Assembly: GCF_029543155.1 (NCBI RefSeq)
Contig: NZ_JARQXA010000001.1
Span: 682,001 to 746,000 of the forward strand
Direction of reading: 5' to 3'
Origin: Sphingomonas sp. HITSZ_GF
GTDB taxonomy: Bacteria; Pseudomonadota; Alphaproteobacteria; Sphingomonadales; Sphingomonadaceae
DNA length: 64,000 nucleotides
Of the stretch, positions 1 through 7,593 are shown in pieces; positions within the stretch are counted from its first letter, which is position 1; each line of letters starts with the position of its first letter. The position numbers were made by a program, and so were the translations under genes. Under the pieces are notes generated by a model. That model saw only the letters and a program-made list of their open reading frames with translations. It searched no databases and had not been told where the DNA came from.

Positions 1-1821
1 CGCGAGCTGCATCTTGGTCTTGGGATGGCCCGCCATCGCGCGGGCCAGCGCGACGAGCTGCGCGGTCTGGGCCTTGCCGGCATAGAAGCTGGCCCACAGG
101 CTGTCGTCCAGCGCCAGCGCCTCGCCGGTCGGCAGCGTCGGCGCCGCGGCGATCAGCGCGTCCCAGTCGGCGGGGTCGAGGTCGAAGCGATAATAGCCCC
201 AGCCGCCTGCATTGGGGACGAGCGCCCCGGTGCCGTTCGCCACGATCGACGCGCTCGGCTTGTCGAGCAGCGTGCAGCTCTTGGTCTCGCCCTGGCGGAC
301 GCAGACCGGGACGATCCACTGCTCGGCCGGCGCATTGGTGCCGAAATAGGCGAAGCGCTGCTGGCTGGCGGTGAGGATGCCGTTCTGTCGGTGGAAGGTC
401 ACCACCGGCACGCCCTGCTGGTCGACGAAGCTCTTGAGCGAGGCCAGCACGCGCGGATCATGTGCGGCATCGGCGAGCGAGCCGAAGAACTGCTCGGTCG
501 AGGCATTGCCATATTTGTGGCGAGACATGTGCAGGCGGACGCCGGCCTTGAACTTGTCGTCGCCCATATAGGCCGCGATCATGCCGACGACCTGACCGCC
601 CTTGCCATAGGTGATCTGGTCAAACGCCGCGTCGATATCGGCATCGTTGGTGATTTTCTGGTGGATCGGGCGCCCGGCGACGAGCGCGTCGAGGTCCATC
701 GCGTCGAAGCCTTCGGAGATCGCGTCCACGCCGATATCCAGATCGGGGCGCCATTCGTTGCCGATGCGATAGCCCATCCAGTTGGCGAAGCTCTCGTTCA
801 GCCAGATATCGTCCCACCACGCCGGGGTGACGAGATCGCCGAACCATTGGTGCGACAGCTCGTGCGCGACGACCATGCCGAAGGTCTGCTTGGCCGAGGT
901 CGCGTCATGCTCGTCGACGAACAGGATGCCGTCGCCATAGATGTCCGCGCCGGCATTCTCCATCGCACCCGGCATGATCGGCGAGCCGATCTGGTCGAGC
1001 TTGGGGAAGGGGAAGGGCTGGCCGAAATATTTCTCGAGCAGCGCGACGATCGGGCCCGAATTGTCGAGCGCGAACTGCATCTCCTCCTTGTTCGGCTGGG
1101 TGCCGACGATGCGGAGCGGCAGCGGCGCCTTGCGCTGCGGCGTCGGGGCGACCTTGCCGGGGAGCGTGGCGAACGGGCCGACGACGAAGGCCATCAGATA
1201 GGTCGGCAGCGGCTTGGTGGCGAGGAAGCGGTGCTTCACCAGCTCGCCGGCCTTCACCGGCTTGCCCGTCTCCGGCGCGTTGCTCACCGCGACCAGGCCC
1301 GGCTTGGTGGTGATCGAAACGGTGAACGGCGTCTTGTAGCCGGGCTCGTCGAAGCCGGGGAAGGCGGCGCGGGCGTCGATGGATTCGAACTGCGTCCAGC
1401 TGTACCAGCTTCCGGCGATATTCAGGCGATAAGGCCCCGATGCGCCGCTGCCGAAGGGGGCATCATAGTCGAACTTCAAGGTGAGCTTGCCCGGCTGCAC
1501 CATCTTGCCGAAGGCGAGCTGGGCGAGGCCATATTCGCTCTTCTGGGTGAAGGTGACGGGCACTTCCTTGCCGCCGATCACCGCCACCGCCCGGGTAACG
1601 TTCAGCCCGCGGCCGTGCATCCACACCGCCTCGGCCGCCTTGTTCAGCGTCACGTCGATCTCGGCATGGCCGCTGAAGCGCGGCTTTTCCGGAACGATCG
1701 TCAGGTCGAGCCGATAGGCGAGGGGCTTCACCGTCTCGGGCAGCTTGCCGGTCGGCTGGGCGTCCTGGGCGAAGGCAGTGGCGGGAAGCGTGAGGGCGAC
1801 GGCAAAGGCAAGCGCGCGCAT
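1..1821 (-). CDS. M1 family zinc aminopeptidase (partial, C-terminus off the left edge)
   Basis: Family M1 metallopeptidase that trims N-terminal residues from peptides. The N-terminus MRALAFAVALTLPATAFA is a signal peptide, so it should act in the periplasm or at the cell surface. Visible hallmarks are GAMEN near residue 285 (recognition of the substrate amino terminus) and HELSH near residue 317, with the third zinc ligand in NESFA 18 residues later. Only about 607 codons lie in the window; family members usually run to 850-900 residues, so the C-terminal helical domain is missing here only because of the window edge. The ATG at 1821 has AAGGA six bases upstream. It is divergent from the esterase/deacetylase gene. 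Confidence 0.93.
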   Translation of the reverse strand, partial: MRALAFAVALTLPATAFAQDAQPTGKLPETVKPLAYRLDLTIVPEKPRFSGHAEIDVTLNKAAEAVWMHGRGLNVTRAVAVIGGKEVPVTFTQKSEYGLAQLAFGKMVQPGKLTLKFDYDAPFGSGASGPYRLNIAGSWYSWTQFESIDARAAFPGFDEPGYKTPFTVSITTKPGLVAVSNAPETGKPVKAGELVKHRFLATKPLPTYLMAFVVGPFATLPGKVAPTPQRKAPLPLRIVGTQPNKEEMQFALDNSGPIVALLEKYFGQPFPFPKLDQIGSPIMPGAMENAGADIYGDGILFVDEHDATSAKQTFGMVVAHELSHQWFGDLVTPAWWDDIWLNESFANWMGYRIGNEWRPDLDIGVDAISEGFDAMDLDALVAGRPIHQKITNDADIDAAFDQITYGKGGQVVGMIAAYMGDDKFKAGVRLHMSRHKYGNASTEQFFGSLADAAHDPRVLASLKSFVDQQGVPVVTFHRQNGILTASQQRFAYFGTNAPAEQWIVPVCVRQGETKSCTLLDKPSASIVANGTGALVPNAGGWGYYRFDLDPADWDALIAAAPTLPTGEALALDDSLWASFYAGKAQTAQLVALARAMAGHPKTKMQLA

Positions 1822-1973
1822 GGAATTTCCTTATCGTTTGCGCGTTGCCTAGGCCCGGTCCGGGAGACGCGCAATCCGCTAACTATTCCGTTCGCTACTG
1901 TATGTTTCCGGATTGTGTCAGTCAGATGTTTCGGTATGGTGATCCTCGGTCGAGTGGCAACGCTCGAAGACCA

Positions 1974-2010
1974 CCGGGCGGCGCTTTGGATCCCTCTTTC
2001 CGCCGCCCGG
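1974..2010. repeat. Perfect 10-bp inverted repeat in a divergent intergenic region
   Basis: CCGGGCGGCG at 1974-1983 pairs perfectly with CGCCGCCCGG at 2001-2010 around a 17-base loop. It sits in the 327-base gap between the divergent aminopeptidase and esterase genes, where no coding sequence is evident. It has no T-tract, so it is not an obvious intrinsic terminator; a leader hairpin or a protein-binding site is possible. Confidence 0.5.
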
Positions 2011-2106
2011 CCTATACCTTCTGGCCACTGCTCCCTGCGCGGTGGCCACCATTTTCCCGGATACGGTATCGAACAAACGCCATTGCGCGCGTCGGCCGTG
2101 TGGCTA

Positions 2107-2120
2107 TGGTAGCGCTATCA
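2107..2120 (+). promoter_or_regulatory. LacI-family-type operator, xyl-box-like
   Basis: TGGTAGCGCTATCA is a near-palindrome centred on GCGC, the usual shape of LacI-family operators. It differs at one position from the xyl-box TGGTAGCGCTAACA that I recall from Xanthomonas xylan-utilisation genes. It lies 28 bases before the start codon of the esterase/deacetylase gene, a position where bound repressor would block transcription. The regulator itself is not in the window. The motif is seen directly; its link to xylan or another glycan is inference. Confidence 0.5.
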
Positions 2121-2148
2121 TAACGACGAATGTCGATGGGAGAGGGAT

Positions 2149-4260
2149 ATGGGGCTGATCGCGCGCCTGGCCGTGCTCGTGCTGCTGCTGGGCGCTGCTG
2201 CGCCGCCGGGCGCCGATGCCGGCGAACGCTGGGTCACCGCCTGGGCGGCGTCGCAGATGGTCCCGGGCAACAATGCGCTGCCGGCCGAGGACCTGAAGGA
2301 CGCGACGTTGCGCCAGGTCGTCCGCATCCAGATCGCCGGGGCGAAGCTGCGGGTGCGGCTGACCAACGCCTATGGCACGCAGCCATTGCGGGTAAGCGCG
2401 GCGACGATCGCCCGCGCATTGGACCCGGCTTCGGCGAAGATCGATGCCGCCAGCCTGACCGCGCTCCGCTTCGGCGGCGCGAAGAGCGTCACCATCCCGG
2501 CAGGCGCGGACTATTGGTCCGATCCGATCGCCCTGCCGGTCAAGGCGGGTGCGGACCTGGCGATCACGCTCTACCTGCCCGATGCCCCCGCCCAGCAGAC
2601 CGGCCATCCCGGATCGCGCGCGACCAGCCATTATCTGCACGGCGATCATAGCGGCGATGCGGACCTGCCGGGTGCCAAGACCGCGGAGCGCTGGTACCAG
2701 CTCGGCGCGATCGAAGTGGCGTCGCCCAGGGCATCGGCAGTGGTGATCCTCGGCGATTCGATCACCGACGGCTATGGCGTGCCCGCGAACAGCAACACGC
2801 GCTGGACCGACGCGCTCCAGCTGCGCCTGCACGCCACCCCGGCGCTGGTGGACATGGCGGTGCTCAATGCCGGCATCGGCGGCAACCGGCTGCTCAACGA
2901 CGGGCTCGGCCCCAATGCGATGGCGCGCTTCGACCGCGAGGTGCTGAGCTATCCCGGCGTCACCCATCTGGTGATCTTCGAAGGCGTCAACGATCTCGGC
3001 ACGCTCACCCGCGACGCCCCGGCGACGCCCGAGGCGCATGCCGCACTGGTCGAGGGGATGATCGGCGCCTATCGCCAGATGGTCGCGCGTGCGCGTGCGC
3101 ACGGCATCAAGGTGATCGGCGCGACGATCACGCCCTATGGCGGATCGGGCTATTACCACCCCGACGCCGCGAACGAGGCGGACCGCGCGGCGGTCAACGC
3201 CTGGATCCGTACCCCCGGCAATTTCGACGGGGTGATCGACTTCGATGCGGCGATGCGCGATCCCGCCGCGCCGACCAGGCTCCTGAAGGTGTTCGACAAT
3301 GACGGGCTCCACCCCTCGGTCGCCGGCTATCAGGCGATGGCCGATGCGGTGCCGCTGTCGCTGTTCTCGGACAAGGTGGTCGACAAGGGCAGGGTGGCTA
3401 CGGCGCCGGCCGCGCCCGCGCCGATGATCGCCTTCACCTTTGACGATCTGACGGCGCATGCCCCGCTGCCCGCCGGCTATACGCGGGTCGGCATCGCCGA
3501 GCAGATCATCGCCGCCCTGAAATCGGGCGGGGCGCCGGCGATCGGCTTCATCAATGGTATCCAGCTTACCAACGAGCCTGCCTCGGCCCCCGTGCTCGAC
3601 AAGTGGCGCGCCGCCGGGCTCACTCTCGGCAACCATGGCTGGAGCCACGCCAATCTCGACCAGCTCAGCGACGAGGCTTTCCTGAGCGAGCTCGAGAAGA
3701 ACGAGCCGATCCTCAAGGCCAAGGCCGGCACCACCGACTGGCGCTGGTTCCGCTATCCCTTCCTTTCAGAAGCCGCGGCCAATCCCGAGCGCCGTGCTCG
3801 CATCCGCAAGCTGCTGGCGGAGCGCGGCTACAAGGTCGCGACGGTGACGATGGATTTCTCGGACTGGGCCTATAACAACGCCTATGCCCGCTGCGTCGCC
3901 AAGGGCGACAGCGATGCGATCCTCCGGATGGAACATGCCTGGCTCGGCACCGCCTCGGTCCAGGCCGATCGGGCCCGCGCAATGGCACAGGCGCTCTATG
4001 GCCGCGACATCCCCTATGTGCTGCTGATGCACCTCGGCGCCTTCGACGCGCACATGATGCCGAAGCTCGTCGCGCTCTACCGCGAGAAGGGGTACCGGTT
4101 CGTCTCGATCGCGGAGGCGGGCAAGGACCCGTACTACGCCCCCGAGATGAACCCCGCGCTCACCCCGCAGCCCCAGGGCCTGAACGGCGCGATGGCCGCC
4201 AAGGGGCTGAAGGAGCCGCAGGCCCCGGCGCTGCTGCCGCTCGATACGATGTGCATGTGA
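2149..4260 (+). CDS. Fused SGNH/GDSL esterase and NodB-type polysaccharide deacetylase
   Basis: Single 703-residue secreted protein with two deacylating domains. After a signal peptide (cleavage near residue 24) and a beta-rich N-terminal part comes an SGNH hydrolase: GDS with Ser204 as nucleophile, Gly in NAGIGGN near 242, GVND near 279-282, and DGLHPS with His388. From about residue 425 a carbohydrate-esterase-4/NodB domain follows: TFDD with Asp432/Asp433, the metal-binding pair in NHGWSH (His496, His500), FRYPF and a late LLMHLG. The two domains together suggest removal of O-acetyl and possibly N-acetyl groups from a glycan; the substrate is not known. A LacI-type operator precedes the gene. 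The ATG at 2149 follows GGGAGAGGG. An N-terminal lipobox is absent, so it is probably soluble in the periplasm or exported. Confidence 0.88.
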   Translation: MGLIARLAVLVLLLGAAAPPGADAGERWVTAWAASQMVPGNNALPAEDLKDATLRQVVRIQIAGAKLRVRLTNAYGTQPLRVSAATIARALDPASAKIDAASLTALRFGGAKSVTIPAGADYWSDPIALPVKAGADLAITLYLPDAPAQQTGHPGSRATSHYLHGDHSGDADLPGAKTAERWYQLGAIEVASPRASAVVILGDSITDGYGVPANSNTRWTDALQLRLHATPALVDMAVLNAGIGGNRLLNDGLGPNAMARFDREVLSYPGVTHLVIFEGVNDLGTLTRDAPATPEAHAALVEGMIGAYRQMVARARAHGIKVIGATITPYGGSGYYHPDAANEADRAAVNAWIRTPGNFDGVIDFDAAMRDPAAPTRLLKVFDNDGLHPSVAGYQAMADAVPLSLFSDKVVDKGRVATAPAAPAPMIAFTFDDLTAHAPLPAGYTRVGIAEQIIAALKSGGAPAIGFINGIQLTNEPASAPVLDKWRAAGLTLGNHGWSHANLDQLSDEAFLSELEKNEPILKAKAGTTDWRWFRYPFLSEAAANPERRARIRKLLAERGYKVATVTMDFSDWAYNNAYARCVAKGDSDAILRMEHAWLGTASVQADRARAMAQALYGRDIPYVLLMHLGAFDAHMMPKLVALYREKGYRFVSIAEAGKDPYYAPEMNPALTPQPQGLNGAMAAKGLKEPQAPALLPLDTMCM

Positions 4261-4266
4261 GCCAAA

Positions 4267-4384
4267 GCCCTCTCCCCTTTGGGGAGAGGGTTGGGAGAGG
4301 GGCAGGAGTTAGCCTTCTCTCCGGGGGCTAACGGCTCAGGACACATTTCCCCTCTCCCCGACCCTCTCCCCGGAGGGGAGAGGG
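4267..4384. repeat. REPIN-like inverted pair, CCCTCTCCCC family
   Basis: Two GC-rich palindromes, CCCTCTCC/GGAGAGGG at each end, arranged as a mirror pair around a spacer containing a shorter inverted repeat TTAGCC/GGCTAA. It fills the whole gap between two convergent genes, beginning six bases after one stop codon and ending next to the other. It can fold into a long hairpin on either strand and may act as a bidirectional transcript end. Confidence 0.75.
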
Positions 4385-4386
4385 AG

Positions 4387-5457
4387 TTAGAACAGCTCCC
4401 CCTGCGGACCGCGCGGCGGCCGGAACAGGTCGGTCCGCAGCCGCAGCACTTCCTGCTCCAGCCCATAGCGCTTCGCCGCCATCCGGAAGCGCGTGCGCAG
4501 CAGCTCGGCCCAGGGGCCGTGGCCGCGGAAGCGGGTGTGGAAATTGGGATCATTGTCCTTGCCGCCGCGGATCGAGCGGATCGTCGCCATCACCTTGCCG
4601 GCGCGATCGGGGAAATGCGCGTCGAGCCAGGCGCGGAACAGCGGCGAGACTTCGTGCGGCAGCCGCACCGGCAGGAAGAAGGCCGTCCGCGCGCCCGCTT
4701 CCGCCGCGCGCTCGAGGATATGCTCGAGCTCGTGATCGGTGACGTGCGGGATCACCGGCGACAGCGAGACGAACACCGGGATCCCGGCATCGGCGAGCTG
4801 CTTCACCGCCTGCAGCCGCTTCTCCGGATGCGGCGCGCGCGGCTCGACCGTCATCGCGATCCTGGGATCGAGCGATGTGACCGAGAGCATCACCGCCGCC
4901 AGCCCTTTCGCCGCCATCGGTGCCAGCAGGTCGATGTCGCGTGTCACCCGGTTCGACTTGGTGGTGATCGTCAGCGGATGGTCATGCTCAGCCAGCACCT
5001 CGATACAGCCCCGCGTGATCCGCCACTCCGCCTCGATCGGCTGATAGGGATCGGTGTTGGTGCCGAAGGCGATCGGCCGGCAGACATAGCCGCGCTTGCC
5101 CAGCTCTTCGCGCAGCAGCGCCGGTGCATCGGGCTTGGCGAACAGCCTGCTCTCGAAATCGAGCCCCGGCGACAGGTCGAGATAGGCATGGGTCGGCCGG
5201 GCGAAGCAATAGATGCAGCCATGCTCGCAGCCGCGATAGGGGTTGATCGAGCGATCGAAGGCAATGTCGGGCGACTGGTTGCGCGTGATGATTGTCCGCG
5301 CCCGTTCGACCGTCACGCTGGTGCGCAGCGGCGGGGGCGCATCGTCGAGTGCGGCGCGCGCATCGAGCCAGTCGCCATCCGCCTCGCGCGCGGGCAGGTT
5401 GAAGCGGCTGCTCGCTTCGTTGAGCGTGGCGCCGCGCACGGGACGATTCTTCGCCAT
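4387..5457 (-). CDS. PA0069/Rv2578c-family radical SAM protein
   Basis: Radical S-adenosylmethionine enzyme of 356 residues. The cluster-binding cysteines are at about 77, 81 and 84 in NPYRGCEHGCIYCFA, spaced CxxxCxxC, and the TIM-barrel continues with TKSN, VSLSP and SLDPR segments. The family resembles SplB-like proteins in sequence databases but its substrate is not known, and it lacks the lesion-recognition evidence needed to call it a spore photoproduct lyase. I chose ATG at 5457; a TTG two codons upstream is the alternative. It is convergent with the esterase/deacetylase and divergent from the VOC gene. Confidence 0.85.
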   Translation of the reverse strand: MAKNRPVRGATLNEASSRFNLPAREADGDWLDARAALDDAPPPLRTSVTVERARTIITRNQSPDIAFDRSINPYRGCEHGCIYCFARPTHAYLDLSPGLDFESRLFAKPDAPALLREELGKRGYVCRPIAFGTNTDPYQPIEAEWRITRGCIEVLAEHDHPLTITTKSNRVTRDIDLLAPMAAKGLAAVMLSVTSLDPRIAMTVEPRAPHPEKRLQAVKQLADAGIPVFVSLSPVIPHVTDHELEHILERAAEAGARTAFFLPVRLPHEVSPLFRAWLDAHFPDRAGKVMATIRSIRGGKDNDPNFHTRFRGHGPWAELLRTRFRMAAKRYGLEQEVLRLRTDLFRPPRGPQGELF

Positions 5458-5509
5458 TGCCAAAGCCTAGGCCCGGCGTTAGAACATAGCAAGAACATTG
5501 GAGGAATGC

Positions 5510-5851
5510 ATGGCACGGATCAGCTATCTCGAACTGCCCTCGAAGGACGTCGCCGGCACGCGCGATTTCTATGCCAGGGCATTCGACTGGCAATTCACCG
5601 ATTTCGGCCCGGACTATGCCGCCACCACCACCGGCGACACCGATATGGGCATCAACGGCAGCACCGATCACGTGATCGAGCAGCTGCTGCCGGTGATCGA
5701 GGTGCAGGATCTCGAGGCGGCGTTCGAGGCGGTGAAGGCTGCGGGCGGCGAGATCGTCGTGCCGATCTTCAGCTTCCCCGGGGGCCGCCGCTTCCATTTC
5801 CGCGATCCCGCGGGGAACGGGCTGGGCGTGTTCGTCAACGAACCGGAATGA
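5510..5851 (+). CDS. VOC-superfamily (glyoxalase/bleomycin-resistance-like) protein
   Basis: Small 113-residue protein with the single-domain vicinal-oxygen-chelate fold: ISYLELPSKD at the start for the first beta-alpha unit, and GGRRFHFRDPAGNGLGVF near the end, a characteristic final strand with the FRDPxGN signature. Such proteins bind a metal and act as lyases, dioxygenases or antibiotic-binding proteins; nothing here narrows it. The start at 5510 is supported by GGAGG closely upstream; an out-of-frame ATG at 5506 and an in-frame TTG at 5498 were not used. It is followed closely by the YbjN pair on the same strand. Confidence 0.85.
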   Translation: MARISYLELPSKDVAGTRDFYARAFDWQFTDFGPDYAATTTGDTDMGINGSTDHVIEQLLPVIEVQDLEAAFEAVKAAGGEIVVPIFSFPGGRRFHFRDPAGNGLGVFVNEPE

Positions 5852-5900
5852 ATTGCCGCGCCGCCGCGGCATGATAGGGTGGGCGCGAAGGGGGAATCCG

Positions 5901-6404
5901 ATGCGCCTGATCGTCATGGCCGCGGCGGCCGCGGTGCTGGCCGGCTGGGCGCTGCCCGCCGCTGCGCAGGACCGCAAGCCCTGCGGCAAGGACCTGGTCT
6001 GCGCCAATGCACCGGACAGCGTGGTCCAGGCGATGCTCGCCGCGAAGCTCAAGGCCAGGCTGGCCAAGGACGAGAATGACGATCCGATGGTAGAAGTGAC
6101 CGGCGAGCCCTATCGGTTCGACGTGTTCTTCTATGGCTGCGAGCAGCACCGGAATTGCGATTCGCTGCGCTTCGAAGTCTCTTTCGCCAAGGACGAGCAG
6201 GCGACCGTCGCGCTCGCCAACAAATGGAATGCCGGGCACCGCTTCCTCACCGCCGCGGTGAAGGACGATGGCAGCTTCGTGCTGTCCTACGATATCGGCA
6301 TGATCGGGGGCGCCACTCGACGCAATTTTGCAGACACGCTCGACTGGTGGAGCTCGATGCTGGGCGAGGCCGGGGATTTCTTCGTCAAGGAACTCAAGCA
6401 GTAA
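5901..6404 (+). CDS. Periplasmic YbjN-domain protein, copy 1
   Basis: 167-residue exported protein with a signal peptide ending in PAAAQ near residue 22. The mature part has the YbjN (PF10722-like) pattern: a short amphipathic start, FYGC then a central strand, SLRFEV, and an ending motif RRNFADTLDWWSS. Four cysteines occur as CGKDLVC and YGC/NC, which suggests two disulfides in the periplasm. The function of exported YbjN proteins is not known; cytoplasmic members are linked to type III chaperone-like folds. It is followed nine bases later by a closely related paralogue, so the pair arose by tandem duplication. The ATG at 5901 follows AGGGGGA. Confidence 0.8.
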   Translation: MRLIVMAAAAAVLAGWALPAAAQDRKPCGKDLVCANAPDSVVQAMLAAKLKARLAKDENDDPMVEVTGEPYRFDVFFYGCEQHRNCDSLRFEVSFAKDEQATVALANKWNAGHRFLTAAVKDDGSFVLSYDIGMIGGATRRNFADTLDWWSSMLGEAGDFFVKELKQ

Positions 6405-6413
6405 GGGGGATTG

Positions 6414-6947
6414 ATGCGTACATTCTTGATGGTTGCCGGGCTCGTGGTCAGCGCATGGGCGATGCCTGCCGCGGCCCAGAACCAGGTGCAGGCGCCCTGC
6501 GCCAAGGACCAGGTCTGCGCCAATGCGCCGCAGACCGTTCTTGCGGCGATGGAAAAGGCCGGCCTCAAGCCCAAGATGACCACCGATGGCCAGGGCGACC
6601 CGATGATCGAGAGCGACGAGGCCGTCTATCATTTCGACGTCTATTTCTATGGCTGCGACGACAGCCACAAGAATTGCGATTCGCTGCGCTTCGAAGTGCT
6701 GTTCGAGAAGGCGCCGGAGAATACCCCCGAATTCGCCAACAAGTGGAACAAGGGGAAGCGCTTCCTCCAGGCCTTTATTCGGGACGATGGCCAGATGGGG
6801 CTGGCCTATGACCTGGCGATGATCGGCGGGCTCAACCAGCGCAACTTCGCCGACGTGCTCGACTGGTGGGATTCGCAGCTGGGCGAGCTCGGCAAGTTCT
6901 TCAAGGCGGAGCTCAACCTGCCGGACAAGCCGGCGGAGAAGAAATAG
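6414..6947 (+). CDS. Periplasmic YbjN-domain protein, copy 2
   Basis: 177-residue paralogue of the preceding gene. Signal peptide ends near AAAQN. It keeps the same cysteines (CAKDQVC, YGCDD and NCDSLRFEV) and the terminal motif RNFADVLDWWDS, but has a longer lysine-rich tail (PDKPAEKK). Its start overlaps a TTG at 6411; ATG at 6414 is preferred because AAGGGGG lies directly upstream. Same operon as copy 1, without an intervening promoter-sized gap. Role not known. Confidence 0.8.
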   Translation: MRTFLMVAGLVVSAWAMPAAAQNQVQAPCAKDQVCANAPQTVLAAMEKAGLKPKMTTDGQGDPMIESDEAVYHFDVYFYGCDDSHKNCDSLRFEVLFEKAPENTPEFANKWNKGKRFLQAFIRDDGQMGLAYDLAMIGGLNQRNFADVLDWWDSQLGELGKFFKAELNLPDKPAEKK

Positions 6948-6961
6948 GCCAGGCTGAAGCC

Positions 6962-7040
6962 GTTCCCCGGCGAAAGCCGGGGTCCAGGGTTTCTCTGCCG
7001 TGTCGCTTGTGGCCCTGGGCCCCGGCTTTCGCCGGGGAAC
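6962..7040. repeat. REPIN-like element, GTTCCCCGG family
   Basis: Inverted arms GTTCCCCGGCGAAAGCC and its complement flank a 37-base spacer that is itself related to spacers in the elements at 21959 and, in reverse orientation, at 58349. It lies between convergent genes and can form a long hairpin. Confidence 0.85.
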
Positions 7041-7065
7041 GAGGAGGGCAGCTGCGCAGGAGGGC

Positions 7066-7593
7066 CTAGCGCTCCTCCAGCCGCGGCAGCAGCTCGACGA
7101 AGTTGCAGGGGCGGTGGCGGATATCGAGCTGGCTCGCCAGGATCCCGTCCCAGGCATCGGTGACGGCGCCGGTCGAGCCGGGCAGGGCGAAGATATAGGT
7201 GCCGCGCGCCACGCCCGCGGTCGCGCGCGACTGGATCGTCGAGGTGCCGATCGACTGGTAGCTGAGCCAGCGGAACAGCTCGCCGAAGCCGGGGATTTCC
7301 TTGTCCCAGACGCGGGCCAGCGCCTCGGGCGTCACGTCGCGCCCGGTCACGCCGGTGCCGCCGGTGGTCAGGATCACTTCGACCGCCGGGTCTTCGATCC
7401 AGGCTTCGAGCTGCGCGGCGATCGCATCGGCATCGTCGCGGACGATCGCGCGCGCGGCGAGCGAATGGCCGGCCGCGCCAAGCCGCTCGACCAGCCGGTC
7501 GCCCGAGCGATCCTCGGCCAGCGTCCGCGTGTCGGAAACCGTGAGCACTGCGATCCGCACCGGGCGGAACGGCACCGCGTTATCGATTGGCAT
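7066..7593 (-). CDS. moaB: Molybdenum cofactor biosynthesis protein B
   Basis: MoaB/MogA-type protein of 175 residues that adenylylates or otherwise handles molybdopterin on the way to molybdenum cofactor. The molybdopterin-binding signature [16 protein letters not shown] is near residues 90-105 and the GSTGAV loop near 143-148. Length is normal for the family. Its start overlaps the end of the lytic transglycosylase gene by 14 bases, so the two are probably co-transcribed, with no evident functional link. Cytoplasmic. Confidence 0.92.
   Translation of the reverse strand: MPIDNAVPFRPVRIAVLTVSDTRTLAEDRSGDRLVERLGAAGHSLAARAIVRDDADAIAAQLEAWIEDPAVEVILTTGGTGVTGRDVTPEALARVWDKEIPGFGELFRWLSYQSIGTSTIQSRATAGVARGTYIFALPGSTGAVTDAWDGILASQLDIRHRPCNFVELLPRLEER

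Noticed and set aside
25..2112. Long plus-strand open frame of about 695 codons opposite the aminopeptidase
   Set aside because: It is the high-GC mirror of the M1 gene; its product is Arg/Gly/Leu-rich without motifs, while the minus strand carries GAMEN and HELSH.
4387..5457. Spore photoproduct lyase
   Set aside because: Only the radical SAM core is shared; the organism type does not form spores and the PA0069 family fits better.
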